Numbered from the stretch's first letter, positions 17,121-24,136 are shown. The stretch is DNA of 64,000 nucleotides from Burkholderia sp. PAMC 26561 (GCF_001557535.2 NZ_CP014306.1:124001-188000), one strand, 5' to 3'. Numbers and translations are program-made. The notes: generated by a model not told the origin, from the sequence alone.

Positions 17121-17528
17121 TCACTGCTTGAGCAGCGCCCATTTGCCGCCTTCGGTCTTGCAGACGGTCGGCGCCCAGGTCTGCGTCTGGCCCTTGGCAT
17201 GCGCGACCATGGTCAGCTTCCGGCACGTCCTGTCGCCTTTCTTGTCCGTGTCCGACGGCGTGATCGTGCCAGTGACTGCTACCGGATTGCCGGCGCCTTC
17301 GTTGTTCCAGTCGAGCGATTCGCCGTCCTGCTTGGTATCCAGCGCGGTGTGCGCGGACTTGTTGAGTATCTGCAGATCACGCTGCTTCATGTACGTGATG
17401 GGCGTGTTGTTCAGGAACCCGAGATTAGCCGCTTGAGCTGCGCCGCTGCCTAGCAGCACGCAGCCCGCGACCAGTGACAACGTGATTTGCGTAGAGACGC
17501 GTTTGAGCCCGTGAGTCGGCTGTGACAT
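17121..17528 (-). CDS. Secreted protein with 17-kDa surface-antigen-like domain
   Basis: A 135-residue exported protein. The signal peptide ends near GSGAAQA. The C-terminal part (DRTCRKLTMVAHAKGQTQTW and VCKTEGGKWAL) fits the short RT0821/Lpp0805-type surface-antigen domain, in which a paired-cysteine strand follows a TALDTKQDGESLDW-like segment. ATG 17528 is chosen because GAGGGAGAA lies seven to ten bases upstream; longer in-frame starts lack a signal peptide at the N-terminus. Such domains sit in the periplasm or outer membrane with unknown role. It stands alone. Domain assignment is moderately sure; function is unknown. Confidence 0.75.
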   Translation of the reverse strand: MSQPTHGLKRVSTQITLSLVAGCVLLGSGAAQAANLGFLNNTPITYMKQRDLQILNKSAHTALDTKQDGESLDWNNEGAGNPVAVTGTITPSDTDKKGDRTCRKLTMVAHAKGQTQTWAPTVCKTEGGKWALLKQ

Positions 17529-17790
17529 GGAAATGTTCTCCCTCGTTGATATTGATTGATTTTCTGCGTGGATCGCCATTCGGAATGCTGGGACAGACTG
17601 GCGAGCAAGAATCGTGTGGGTCGAGGATAGCATGAGGCCACACGTGTTCCGCAAGCGTAGAAGCTCGGCCGAATGGCCATCGCGAGTATGTTTCAGAGAA
17701 ATGCAGAACTATCTCGGACGTGTCCGATAGAGACCGGCGCAGAGCAAACCTAACATCAGTGAATCGCCGATTCTGCTTCCCCGCCCGCTC

Positions 17791-18063
17791 ATGGAAACCC
17801 ATCTCACGCCGACGTTTTACGGATGCCTGTGTATCGGGGTGATTGCGTGTGCGCTCATCATGCCGCAGGGCCTGGCAGCGGTGGACCGGCTGCTTGCAGG
17901 ACAATCCGAGCGGTTTGATCTGGACAACTGGGGAGACGGAAATCGGTACGTGGACGAGATACAGCCGGCCATCTGGCCACGCGTCGTTACCGCCATAGGC
18001 GGCGCGCTGTTGTTCGCGGCGCTGCTTACGCTGATGTTTTTGTGCCAGCAACTTGCGCCGTGA
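17791..18063 (+). CDS. Small two-helix membrane protein of unknown function
   Basis: A 90-residue protein with an N-terminal hydrophobic helix (roughly 9-33) and a second at the C-terminus (roughly 64-87), separated by a polar loop with many acidic residues and tryptophans. Codon third positions are strongly G/C, as in proven genes of the window, which supports it being real. There is no clear ribosome binding site before the ATG. I do not recognise the family. It ends 45 bases before the 3' end of the oppositely oriented tRNA-Arg gene. Confidence 0.6.
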   Translation: METHLTPTFYGCLCIGVIACALIMPQGLAAVDRLLAGQSERFDLDNWGDGNRYVDEIQPAIWPRVVTAIGGALLFAALLTLMFLCQQLAP

Positions 18064-18107
18064 TGACGCAGACAAGCACAAAGAAGCGCGGACCGCTGAA
18101 GTGATCG

Positions 18108-18184
18108 TGGTACGGCAGGAGGGACTCGAACCCCCGCCCCTCGGCTTAGAAGGCCGATGCTCTATCCAGCTGAGCTACTGCCGC
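18108..18184 (-). tRNA. tRNA-Arg (anticodon UCU)
   Basis: A 77-base cloverleaf on the minus strand: acceptor GCGGCAG pairs with CTGCCGT. The D arm has GCTC/GAGC, the anticodon stem TCGGC/GCCGA carries loop CTTCTAA (anticodon TCT), and the T loop is TTCGAGT. The CCA end is encoded. It reads AGA codons, rare in this GC-rich genome. Confidence 0.95.
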
Positions 18185-18223
18185 ATTGCAGACGATCCAG
18201 GATTTTACCTCATCGAATGCACA

Positions 18224-18246
18224 AGGAGCCCCATTCGGGGGCTCCT
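18224..18246 (-). terminator. Terminator-type hairpin after uppP
   Basis: AGGAGCCCC / GGGGCTCCT, a nine-pair stem with a five-base loop, lies 19 bases beyond the uppP stop and before tRNA-Arg. The T tract on the minus strand is short (TTG), so termination may be incomplete. Confidence 0.6.
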
Positions 18247-18264
18247 CACGTCATTCGCGTGGTA

Positions 18265-19095
18265 TCAGACCGGTTGCGGATGCAGCATGAACCAGCCGAG
18301 ACAGAACGCGCCCGCAATCAGGCAATACACGCCGAATGCCGCGAGCCGCCCTTTTCCTTCGAAATAACGCATCAGGAAACGCACGCTCAGATATGCGGCG
18401 ATGCCCGTCAGCACGCCGCCGAGGATGGCATCGGCGAGTTGATCGGGCGCATGGAAGAGCTTGGGCAGTTCGAGTACGCCGGCCGCGAAGATGATCGGCG
18501 TGCCGAGCAGAAACGAAAACTCGGCGGCTTTCTCGGCGCTCAATCCTGCGCCCACGCCCGCAATGATCGTCAGGCCGCTGCGCGAGAAGCCGGGAATCAG
18601 CGCGCCGATCTGCGCCAGGCCGACCAGGAACGCCTGCTTGAACGTGAGATCCTCTGGCGCGCGGGCGGAGCGGGAACGCGTCAACCGGTCACCTACCCAC
18701 AGCAATACGCCGTTGACCATGAGTGCGACCGCGACGATCCGCAGGTCGTGGAAAAGCGCCTCGAGCCGCTTCTCGAGCAACAAGCCGACAATACCCGTCG
18801 GAATCGTGCCGATGATCAGCGCCCACATCATGTGGCCATCGGCATTCTTGCGGCCACGCAAGGACCCCACGAACCCGATCACCAGCGCCACCCAGCGCTT
18901 GCGGAAATACCACAGCAACGCGAGCGCGGTGCCAAGGTGAAGCGCGACAAGAAACGGCAGCAGCTGTGGCGCATGTTTGTCGATATGCATGCCGATCAAA
19001 CCAGGCACGAGAAGGGTATGGCCAAGACTGCTGACCGGAAACAACTCGGTCACGCCCTGCAGCACGCTCAGGAAAATCAGAAACCACAAAGTCAC
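18265..19095 (-). CDS. uppP: Undecaprenyl-diphosphatase UppP (BacA)
   Basis: This inner-membrane enzyme removes a phosphate from undecaprenyl diphosphate, recycling the lipid carrier for peptidoglycan and other surface polymers; 276 residues. The BacA motifs are present: the glutamate-containing [15 protein letters not shown] near residues 13-27, and PGFSRSGLT around two thirds of the way along. About eight hydrophobic segments are visible. The start is GTG 19095, with AGAGGA seven bases upstream. An upstream open frame ends in the same GTGA, which could couple translation. Loss or excess of this enzyme typically alters bacitracin sensitivity. Confidence 0.95.
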   Translation of the reverse strand: MTLWFLIFLSVLQGVTELFPVSSLGHTLLVPGLIGMHIDKHAPQLLPFLVALHLGTALALLWYFRKRWVALVIGFVGSLRGRKNADGHMMWALIIGTIPTGIVGLLLEKRLEALFHDLRIVAVALMVNGVLLWVGDRLTRSRSARAPEDLTFKQAFLVGLAQIGALIPGFSRSGLTIIAGVGAGLSAEKAAEFSFLLGTPIIFAAGVLELPKLFHAPDQLADAILGGVLTGIAAYLSVRFLMRYFEGKGRLAAFGVYCLIAGAFCLGWFMLHPQPV

Positions 19096-19278
19096 GCGTC
19101 AGTCCTCTTTCGTTGTTGGCGATAAACCAGCGACAAGTCGCATGGTTTCGGCGGTGCGGCATACGGCACGCAAAACGCGCCGATTATGCCGGTCGCCAAA
19201 AGCAGCGCCAAGCGTTTGCGTGCGAGATCGCGCAATCGAAAGCTGATTGTTAGATATATGAATTCAAAAAGAAAAACA

Positions 19279-19308
19279 AAAAGGGCTCGTCGAAGACGAG
19301 CCCTTTTC
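19279..19308 (-). terminator. Strong rho-independent terminator after the small membrane peptide gene
   Basis: A 12-pair perfect stem AAAGGGCTCGTC / GACGAGCCCTTT with loop GAA, followed on the minus strand by T-rich sequence (TTTTTGTTTTTCTTTTTG). It lies upstream of uppP, so the minus-strand transcript it stops must begin between here and 19620. That supports an expressed small gene at 19336-19416. Confidence 0.85.
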
Positions 19309-19335
19309 AAACATGCCGATCAGCTAACGTGGCGT

Positions 19336-19416
19336 TCAGAGCTTGTATAAGAACAAAGCCGTCCCTGCGCCAAACGTACCAAAGATAAAAACTCCGAACA
19401 TCATAGCCAGATCCAT
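19336..19416 (-). CDS. Candidate 26-residue single-helix membrane peptide
   Basis: ATG 19416 opens a 26-residue reading frame, almost all one hydrophobic helix (AMMFGVFIFGTFGAGTALFL) ending in YKL. A GGCGAGGG element lies five to eight bases before it. A strong terminator begins 28 bases after the stop on the same strand, and no other minus-strand gene explains that terminator. The same frame is open further upstream, to 19596, and ATG 19503 would give a 55-residue form with two cysteines, but neither has a good ribosome binding site. I do not recognise it; a small-protein gene or an sRNA that happens to be open are both possible. Confidence 0.5.
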   Translation of the reverse strand: MDLAMMFGVFIFGTFGAGTALFLYKL

Positions 19417-19618
19417 ATCACCCTCGCCTTTCGTAGGATCATCTTGAACGATTGGATCGCCAAGGCCGCAAAATGTTTCACCCGCGTTACATCGTGCTTG
19501 CATTATCGGGCCAATGAAACCAGGTGTGTCAGTCGCAGTTTCCCCAAAAGGGTTTCCCCGTAGAATTGAGCGCGATGCATCGAACAGCCCGACCATTTAC
19601 GCCAAGGAGACCACCCAT

Positions 19619-20521
19619 ATGTCATCACTACCCGAGATCCTGGAAATCAAACGCGATGACGCCGCCCTCGAAATTGCCCCCCACGCCGGCGCGCGCCTGA
19701 TGACCTGGCGCGTCGGCGGCGAACCGGTCATCTTCTGGCCCGCCGCGCCTGACTGGTCCAACTTCGTCAAGATTCGCGGCGGCAATCCGCTGCTGTTCCC
19801 GTTTCTCGGCCGTCATTTCGTCGATGGCGAAATTGGCAAGTGGCGCGACCCGGACGGCGTCGTGCACGACCTCCCCATGCATGGCTTCGCGCGCAACCTG
19901 CCGTTCGAGCACAGGGTGGACGCGGACGGTCACGGTGTACGCATGACGCTCGTCGACAACGATTTCACGCGTCAGGGTTATCCGTTTGCTTTCCGTTTCG
20001 AGGCGGCGTACCGGCTCGTGGATGGCGTCACGCTCGATGTGGAATTGACGACCTCGAATCCGGGCGAAGTGCCACTGCCCTATTATTCCGGCCACCATTT
20101 CTACTTCGCGCTGCCGCACGATCAACGCGGCATCAGCAGCATCGAACTGCCGCGTACGGAAACGCGCCGGCAACTCGATGACGGCTCGATAAGCGAAGCG
20201 GAAGCCGGCAAGGCGCTCTATTCCATCGATGACCCGAGCATCCTCGACCGTTTTCATTGTTTCAACGGCCCGTCCGATCAACCCGTGCGGCTGGTTACGC
20301 CCGGTCTGAAACGCGCGGTGAACTTCGATCTGCAACGGCCTGACTCGGTGCCCTGGTATGCGGTCACGACCTGGACCGAAGCACCGGCGTCGGATTTTTA
20401 TTGCGTCGAGCCATGGGTCGGTCTGCCCGATGCCATTCACAACGGTCACGGATTGCGTTGGCTTGCGCCCGGGAAAACGGAAACGGCAGCACTCAGGCTG
20501 ACCATTTCACCGGCGTCGTAA
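19619..20521 (+). CDS. D-hexose-6-phosphate mutarotase / aldose 1-epimerase family (YeaD-like)
   Basis: A 300-residue galactose-mutarotase-fold protein. It interconverts alpha and beta anomers of hexose phosphates or aldoses in the cytoplasm. Family features include GGNPLLFPFLGRH near 60, LPMHGFARNLPFE near 88 with the catalytic-type histidine, YYSGHHFYFALP near 157, and a late acidic residue in FYCVEPWVGLPDA. ATG 19619 has AAGGAG about eight bases upstream, which decides the start over in-frame codons upstream. It is divergent from the candidate small membrane peptide. No operon partner is seen. Substrate preference is inferred from family only. Confidence 0.88.
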   Translation: MSSLPEILEIKRDDAALEIAPHAGARLMTWRVGGEPVIFWPAAPDWSNFVKIRGGNPLLFPFLGRHFVDGEIGKWRDPDGVVHDLPMHGFARNLPFEHRVDADGHGVRMTLVDNDFTRQGYPFAFRFEAAYRLVDGVTLDVELTTSNPGEVPLPYYSGHHFYFALPHDQRGISSIELPRTETRRQLDDGSISEAEAGKALYSIDDPSILDRFHCFNGPSDQPVRLVTPGLKRAVNFDLQRPDSVPWYAVTTWTEAPASDFYCVEPWVGLPDAIHNGHGLRWLAPGKTETAALRLTISPAS

Positions 20522-20671
20522 GGGGAAGATGAGCGCCGCGCGCACCTGGGAGCGCGCAGGCTTCTGAGTGCCACGGCACGGGGACGTTAAAATCATACCT
20601 TTCGACGTTACGCGTTGTTGTTCGTCCGCCGTGGCTCTCCGGGTTGTGCGGCGCTTTGCGAGGTTCTGAGT

Positions 20672-21376
20672 TTGGTACAAATAATTCGACGGCTGACCTG
20701 CGCGACCTTGGTCGCAGTGCTCGCCGCGTGTGGCTCCGCACCTGTGGGACCGGGGTTTTATCGTGTGGAACGGGGCGATACGGTGTCCAAGATCGCCCGT
20801 GCGAACAGGACAACAGCGCAAAATATCGCGCGCTGGAACAACCTTGCCGACCCGAACGCGATTGAAGTCGACCAGGTGCTGCGTGTGGCGCCCCCGACGG
20901 GGACGGCCCTTGCATCGGCGCCTTCATCGACCGCGCCGGCCCGTACAGGCGGCACGAGTTCTGCGGAAACCGCTCCCGCTGTCTCCGGCGGCGCGATCCG
21001 GCCCGCCACCAGCATTTCGCTGATCTGGCCGGTCCAAGGCGACGTCATCCGCGGTTTCGACGGCAAGAGTTCGAAAGGTATCGATATTGGCGGCACACCC
21101 GGCACGCAGATCGTCGCGGCAGCGGCCGGCTCGGTGGTGTATGCGGGAAACGGCTTGCGCGGTTACGGCAACCTGTTGATCGTGAAGCACAACGCCGATT
21201 ACCTCACCGCTTACGCGCATAATCGCGCGCTGCTCGTGAAGGAAGGCCAGAGCGTCGCGCAAGGCCAGCCCATCGCGGAAATGGGCGACAGCGACACAAA
21301 CCGCGTGATGCTGCACTTCGAATTGCGCTACAAGGGCAGTTCGATCGATCCGTCGCGCTACTTGCCACCTCGATGA
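20672..21376 (+). CDS. NlpD-like LysM/M23 lipoprotein, probably non-catalytic amidase activator
   Basis: A lipoprotein of about 234 residues: a signal with lipobox LAAC, one LysM repeat (YRVERGDTVSKIARANRTTA...), a Pro/Ala/Thr/Ser-rich linker, and a C-terminal LytM (M23) domain. In the LytM domain the usual HxxxD zinc motif reads KGIDI and the HxH motif reads HFE, as in NlpD/EnvC proteins that lack peptidase activity and activate amidases at division sites. The likely start is TTG 20672, with GAGG nine to eleven bases upstream; a TTG at 20615 in frame is an alternative. It is followed 56 bases later by a small lipoprotein gene on the same strand. Confidence 0.88.
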   Translation: MVQIIRRLTCATLVAVLAACGSAPVGPGFYRVERGDTVSKIARANRTTAQNIARWNNLADPNAIEVDQVLRVAPPTGTALASAPSSTAPARTGGTSSAETAPAVSGGAIRPATSISLIWPVQGDVIRGFDGKSSKGIDIGGTPGTQIVAAAAGSVVYAGNGLRGYGNLLIVKHNADYLTAYAHNRALLVKEGQSVAQGQPIAEMGDSDTNRVMLHFELRYKGSSIDPSRYLPPR

Positions 21377-21432
21377 ATGCATCGGCGCACAAACGCGTTC
21401 AGCCACGTTCAATCAGTTACAGGGAAGATTCG

Positions 21433-21765
21433 ATGAAAGACAACGTCCGCGCCCCGGCGCCTGGAAAACTGGCCATGATGGCTGCCGTGCTGGTCGCTGC
21501 AGCAGCGCTGGCGGGTTGCGCAAACACGGCGAAACGGACTTATTTGCCAACCGGCGATACCGGTTTTGCGATCAACTGCAGCGGCGGCGATGCCAGCACA
21601 AGCTGGGCCGAATGCTACAAGAAGGCCGGAGAGATCTGCGGGTCGTATGGTTACGACGTGGTGTCGAAGGACGTGGACAACGGAGCGACATCGGGCGGAT
21701 CGGTCGCCGGAATTTTTGGCGCGAACGTCAAGAACCGGTCGATGGTGATTCGCTGCAAGCAATAG
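21433..21765 (+). CDS. Small lipoprotein of unknown function
   Basis: A 110-residue predicted lipoprotein. The signal ends in lipobox LAGC. The mature part is glycine- and serine-rich with four further cysteines (FAINCSGG, WAECYKKAGEICGSYGYDVV, VIRCKQ) likely forming two disulfides. The AECYKKAGEICG pattern is seen in small periplasmic lipoproteins of proteobacteria, but I assign no function. ATG 21433 is preceded by AGGGAAG at a good distance and opens the signal peptide. It follows the NlpD-like gene closely and may be co-transcribed with it. Confidence 0.78.
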   Translation: MKDNVRAPAPGKLAMMAAVLVAAAALAGCANTAKRTYLPTGDTGFAINCSGGDASTSWAECYKKAGEICGSYGYDVVSKDVDNGATSGGSVAGIFGANVKNRSMVIRCKQ

Positions 21766-21967
21766 GACTCGTACGGCTCGCAGCCGCATGATGCTTCACG
21801 GCGGCGCCGAGTCGCCTGCCTCGTTCCCGCACGTCCGGAACATGCAGCGAGCAGGCGAGCCGTGCTCCGCGCCACCGCCCCGACAACGGATCGATGTGCG
21901 ACGCGAACACCAGCAAAGAAGCCATTGCCAGCGGGCAAACAGCAAGAAAGATCCACAGCGCGGTCAT
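21728..21967 (-). CDS. Doubtful small membrane protein
   Basis: A 79-codon frame with an N-terminal hydrophobic segment (ALWIFLAVCPLAMASLLVFA) followed by a basic tail. It overlaps the 3' end of the small lipoprotein gene on the other strand by 38 bases. Early codons look coding, but there is no ribosome binding site and the tail looks random. It is listed because the N-terminal helix is convincing; it may not be a gene. Confidence 0.25.
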   Translation of the reverse strand: MTALWIFLAVCPLAMASLLVFASHIDPLSGRWRGARLACSLHVPDVRERGRRLGAAVKHHAAASRTSPIACSESPSTGS

Positions 21968-22226
21968 GTTCGAGATCAATTTCAACTGGAGAGATATTCG
22001 ATAATACCGTTGCAGCAAGAATTTCGCATGACGCACGGCTATCCCGAATATTCGATCGTAACAATTACGTGACGCGGCCTTGGTTGCCGTGGCTTGCTTC
22101 TTCCTGGGATCGCACCGTCACACATCGGGTTACGCGTTGAAACAAGTGATCACAATCCAGCAGATTGTTGCGACCTAGAATGACTACAGCCCGCGCCTCT
22201 CTGCGCGAACAGGTACCGCGGGTCAG

Positions 22227-22254
22227 AAACGCCGATGTGCCCGCATCGGCGTTT
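22227..22254. terminator. Hairpin with terminator features
   Basis: Perfect 11-base repeat AAACGCCGATG / CATCGGCGTTT with a six-base loop and short T runs on both sides. No annotated gene clearly ends here on the plus strand; it may close a small RNA or back up the next terminator. Confidence 0.6.
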
Positions 22255-22289
22255 CGCCTTTCTCTGCCCACGTCGTCTAGCGGCAAACA

Positions 22290-22324
22290 AAAGGCCGTTC
22301 CAACTCACGTCGGAACGGCCTTTT
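22290..22324 (-). terminator. Terminator after the fur-family regulator
   Basis: AAAGGCCGTTCC / GGAACGGCCTTT with a ten-base loop, about 20 bases beyond the regulator's stop codon. A/T-rich on both flanks. Confidence 0.75.
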
Positions 22325-22342
22325 ACCTCACTCAACGCTGAC

Positions 22343-22876
22343 TCAATGCGACGCGTGATCGTGGTCATGCTTGTGAGCGCTCGGGTCCTCAGCCGCCTGG
22401 CATGCCGGGCAAATGCCCTTGAGTTCGATATCGTCACCCGCCAGTTTGTATCCGCTCGCCTCGACCTGCGATAACAAGCTCTGGCGCAACTGCTTTTGCT
22501 GCTGCAATTCGGTCACCCGCCCACATTGCTGGCAAACCACCAGCACGCCATGCTGGCAATGCGTCAGGTCGTGGCAGACCGTGAACGCGTTGATTGATTC
22601 GATCCGATGAATCAGTCCCGCCGACAGCAGGAAATCCAGCGCCCGATAAACCGTCGGCGGCGATGCGTTGGGATGCATCGCGCGCATTTCGTCGAGCAGC
22701 GTGTAGGCCTTCGTTGCACGTCCGGACGTGAGCAGCAGTTCCAGCACTGTGCGGCGGATGGGCGTGAGCTTTTGACCGCGTTCGCGACAGTAGTCGTCGG
22801 CCATGGTGACCGCAGCCTGAAGCGCGTCGGCAGACGAGTGGTCGTGGGACTGGGCGGCGTTGGCGGGCGTGTTCAT
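22343..22876 (-). CDS. zur: Fur-family metal-responsive repressor, probably Zur
   Basis: A 177-residue Fur-fold regulator. The winged-helix domain (LTPIRRTVLELLLTSG ... SPPTVYRALDFLLSAGLIHRI) is followed by a metal-binding dimerisation domain with CHDLTHCQHGVLVVCQQCG. The two structural-zinc cysteine pairs are CQQC and the late CPAC. The C-terminus is histidine-rich (HKHDHDHASH), as in zinc-handling relatives. CHDL...HCQH rather than the Fur iron-site pattern, and the histidine tail, favour Zur, which represses zinc uptake; this is inference. ATG 22876 sits six bases after a perfect TATAAT, implying a leaderless mRNA. A small lipoprotein gene precedes it on the same strand. Confidence 0.85.
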   Translation of the reverse strand: MNTPANAAQSHDHSSADALQAAVTMADDYCRERGQKLTPIRRTVLELLLTSGRATKAYTLLDEMRAMHPNASPPTVYRALDFLLSAGLIHRIESINAFTVCHDLTHCQHGVLVVCQQCGRVTELQQQKQLRQSLLSQVEASGYKLAGDDIELKGICPACQAAEDPSAHKHDHDHASH

Positions 22877-22882
22877 GGACAA

Positions 22883-22888
22883 ATTATA
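22883..22888 (-). promoter_or_regulatory. -10 element placing the transcription start at the zur ATG
   Basis: A perfect TATAAT is followed by exactly six bases (TTGTCC) and then ATG. With normal sigma-70 geometry the first transcribed base would be the A of the start codon. The -35 (CTGTCC, 17-base spacer) is weak. There is no Shine-Dalgarno sequence. Confidence 0.5.
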
Positions 22889-22936
22889 CGCTGCTGCCAC
22901 GTTCGGACAGGCGACAGGCTCGCGGCATGCAGGCGA

Positions 22937-23116
22937 TCATTGCGGCTGCGCGGAGGGGGCTGCCCTGGCCGGCGCGATGGTCATGTCGGGCGGTGTGGTA
23001 TCGGTTGGAACGCCCTTGTAGTCGGGCGGGTCCTGAGGTATTACGCGATGCGGCGTTGAATCGGCACATGCCGAGAGAATCAGGGAGCAGGCAAACAGAA
23101 CGGCGAAGCGCGGCAT
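22937..23116 (-). CDS. Short lipoprotein, 59 residues
   Basis: A very short frame with a clear lipoprotein layout: MPRFAVLFACSLILSAC, lipobox LSAC with Cys17, then a proline-rich tail of about 42 residues (DSTPHRVIPQDPPDYKG ... TDTTPPDMTIAPA). Third positions are G/C-rich. The ribosome binding site is weak. It lies 60 bases upstream of zur on the same strand. Function unknown; proline-rich tails of this kind occur in small outer-membrane or periplasmic anchors. The signal and lipobox make it likely real despite its size. Confidence 0.6.
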   Translation of the reverse strand: MPRFAVLFACSLILSACADSTPHRVIPQDPPDYKGVPTDTTPPDMTIAPARAAPSAQPQ

Positions 23117-23226
23117 GGACGGCCCGGAAATAATTCGTTGATTTGGAGAGTGAAGCAGGAAGAGTAAACGATATCGGGAATTGGGACCGAAGACGCGGAT
23201 GAAGGCAAATTTCCAGGCAGCGACAC

Positions 23227-23626
23227 CTACTCTGCACTCGCCTTTGGATCAAAGGGATTCGGCACAGCAAGCGTGGAGAAAATGTTGGCGAGATCAACGT
23301 AGTTAAGCTTTCCCTGCGCCACGTCGACCATGATGTCCTCGAGTGCCGCACTGCGCTTGACTATATACCCTTGCAAAAGCAGATACGCCAATGCGGAAAC
23401 CAGCGCGGTCCTCTTGTTTGCGTCGGAAAACGCGTGACCACGCGCTATGGCCTCGGCATTCAAAACCGCGATTTCAAAAACGTCATCAAGCGTTTCGTAC
23501 TTGCCTACACGCTTCTATTCGCCCATTTGCGCCTCCAAGAGCGCCGACGTTCTTGCCGGCGACCCCGGGTTCGTTTGCAAGAATAAAGTCATGGATCGCC
23601 AGGACAAGCCCTGAATCCAGCGTCAT
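23227..23626 (-). pseudogene. doc: Doc/Fic-family toxin gene, interrupted by a frameshift
   Basis: The downstream frame (stop at 23227) encodes the Doc core: VGKYETLDDVFEIAVLNAEA, the catalytic motif HAFSDANKR and a normal C-terminus (LLLQGYIVKRSAALEDIMVD...). The upstream frame starts at ATG 23626 (MTLDSGLVLAIHDFILAN), overlapping the antitoxin stop as ATGA. The two frames join only if one base near 23512 is removed (GAAGCGTGTA to GAACGTGTA); the total length is 3n+1. As written, translation ends shortly after the shift at about 38 residues. Doc toxins phosphorylate elongation factor Tu. The gene is inactive unless the shift is a sequencing error or is bypassed by ribosomal frameshifting. 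Confidence 0.8.
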
Positions 23627-23805
23627 CGATTAGCAAGCGCCTGAATGACGGCGTGATGCTGTTCGTACACGCGTTTGGCCGCTTGCAATACCGCTTCACG
23701 GCCGCCGATAGAACTGGTCGACACCTCCGCGGTTGGCGGCTGCGTCACCGCACGCGCTTTCACTTCAATCCCATGGATATTCCCGGTTTTGCCTTCGCTG
23801 ATCAT
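23623..23805 (-). CDS. Probable antitoxin paired with the Doc-like toxin
   Basis: A 60-residue, polar protein (MISEGKTGNIHGIEVKARA ... VLQAAKRVYEQHHAVIQALANR) whose stop overlaps the toxin start (ATGA), the classical order antitoxin then toxin. The C-terminal half is helical and could wrap the toxin. The sequence is not obviously Phd, so the call rests on size, position and overlap. TTGAAA-N17-TATTAA lies directly upstream, placing the transcript start about five bases before the ATG. It retains an intact frame although the toxin is broken. Confidence 0.65.
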   Translation of the reverse strand: MISEGKTGNIHGIEVKARAVTQPPTAEVSTSSIGGREAVLQAAKRVYEQHHAVIQALANR

Positions 23806-23816
23806 TTTTGGGCCCC

Positions 23817-23845
23817 TTAATAGGTGATTTCAGCAACGTTTTCAA
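23817..23845 (-). promoter_or_regulatory. Promoter of the antitoxin-toxin pair
   Basis: TTGAAA at 23840-23845 and TATTAA at 23817-23822 with a 17-base spacer, five and four of six consensus matches. The predicted start near 23810 leaves about five leader bases. AAGGGG, which could act as a ribosome binding site for a longer transcript, overlaps the -10. Confidence 0.55.
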
Positions 23846-24012
23846 TAGATTAGCAAATTGCATGTAAGCAATCGACCGGCGGCTGTGGCGTCCGTGGTCT
23901 GGTACAGGCTATTTCCGCGTTCAACACGAGTTCTATGCGGGCGTGGGCGCTGCTAGAGTGATCCGTCGCCCGAGGCCAAGAATCTGCAAAGTGCGCCGTT
24001 GGTCCTGAAAAC

Positions 24013-24046
24013 AAAAACCCGCGAAGCCAAAGGCTACGCGGGTTTT
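24013..24046 (-). terminator. Terminator after tRNA-Pro
   Basis: On the minus strand AAAACCCGCG / CGCGGGTTTT encloses an inner AGCC-TTT-GGCT stem, followed by TTTTTGTTTT. It lies 14 bases beyond the tRNA 3' end. Confidence 0.85.
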
Positions 24047-24059
24047 AGCATGAAACTGG

Positions 24060-24136
24060 TGGTCGGAGCGAAAGGATTCGAACCTTCGACCCTCTGATCC
24101 CAAATCAGATGCGCTACCAGGCTGCGCTACGCTCCG
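24060..24136 (-). tRNA. tRNA-Pro (anticodon UGG)
   Basis: A 77-base cloverleaf: acceptor CGGAGCG / CGCTCCG, anticodon stem TCTGA/TCAGA with loop TTTGGGA (anticodon TGG), T loop TTCGAAT, and encoded CCA. The toxin-antitoxin remnant lies just beyond its 3' end, a common position for integrated DNA, though no repeated tRNA end is seen. Confidence 0.95.

Larger units (their letters stand above)
21968..22342. other. Intergenic region with two hairpins before the fur-family gene
   Basis: No protein gene is recognised. It holds the two terminator-like hairpins listed separately at 22227-22254 and 22290-22324, and a plus-strand TAGAAT at 22176-22181 ahead of the first. The interval from 22176 to 22258 folds well on paper (CCCGCG with CGCGGG, then the hairpin), so a short structured RNA is possible. 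Confidence 0.5.

Noticed and set aside
22137..22181. TTGAAA plus TAGAAT as a promoter for the possible small RNA
   Set aside because: The spacer is 33 bases, far from the 16-18 needed; only the -10 remains plausible.
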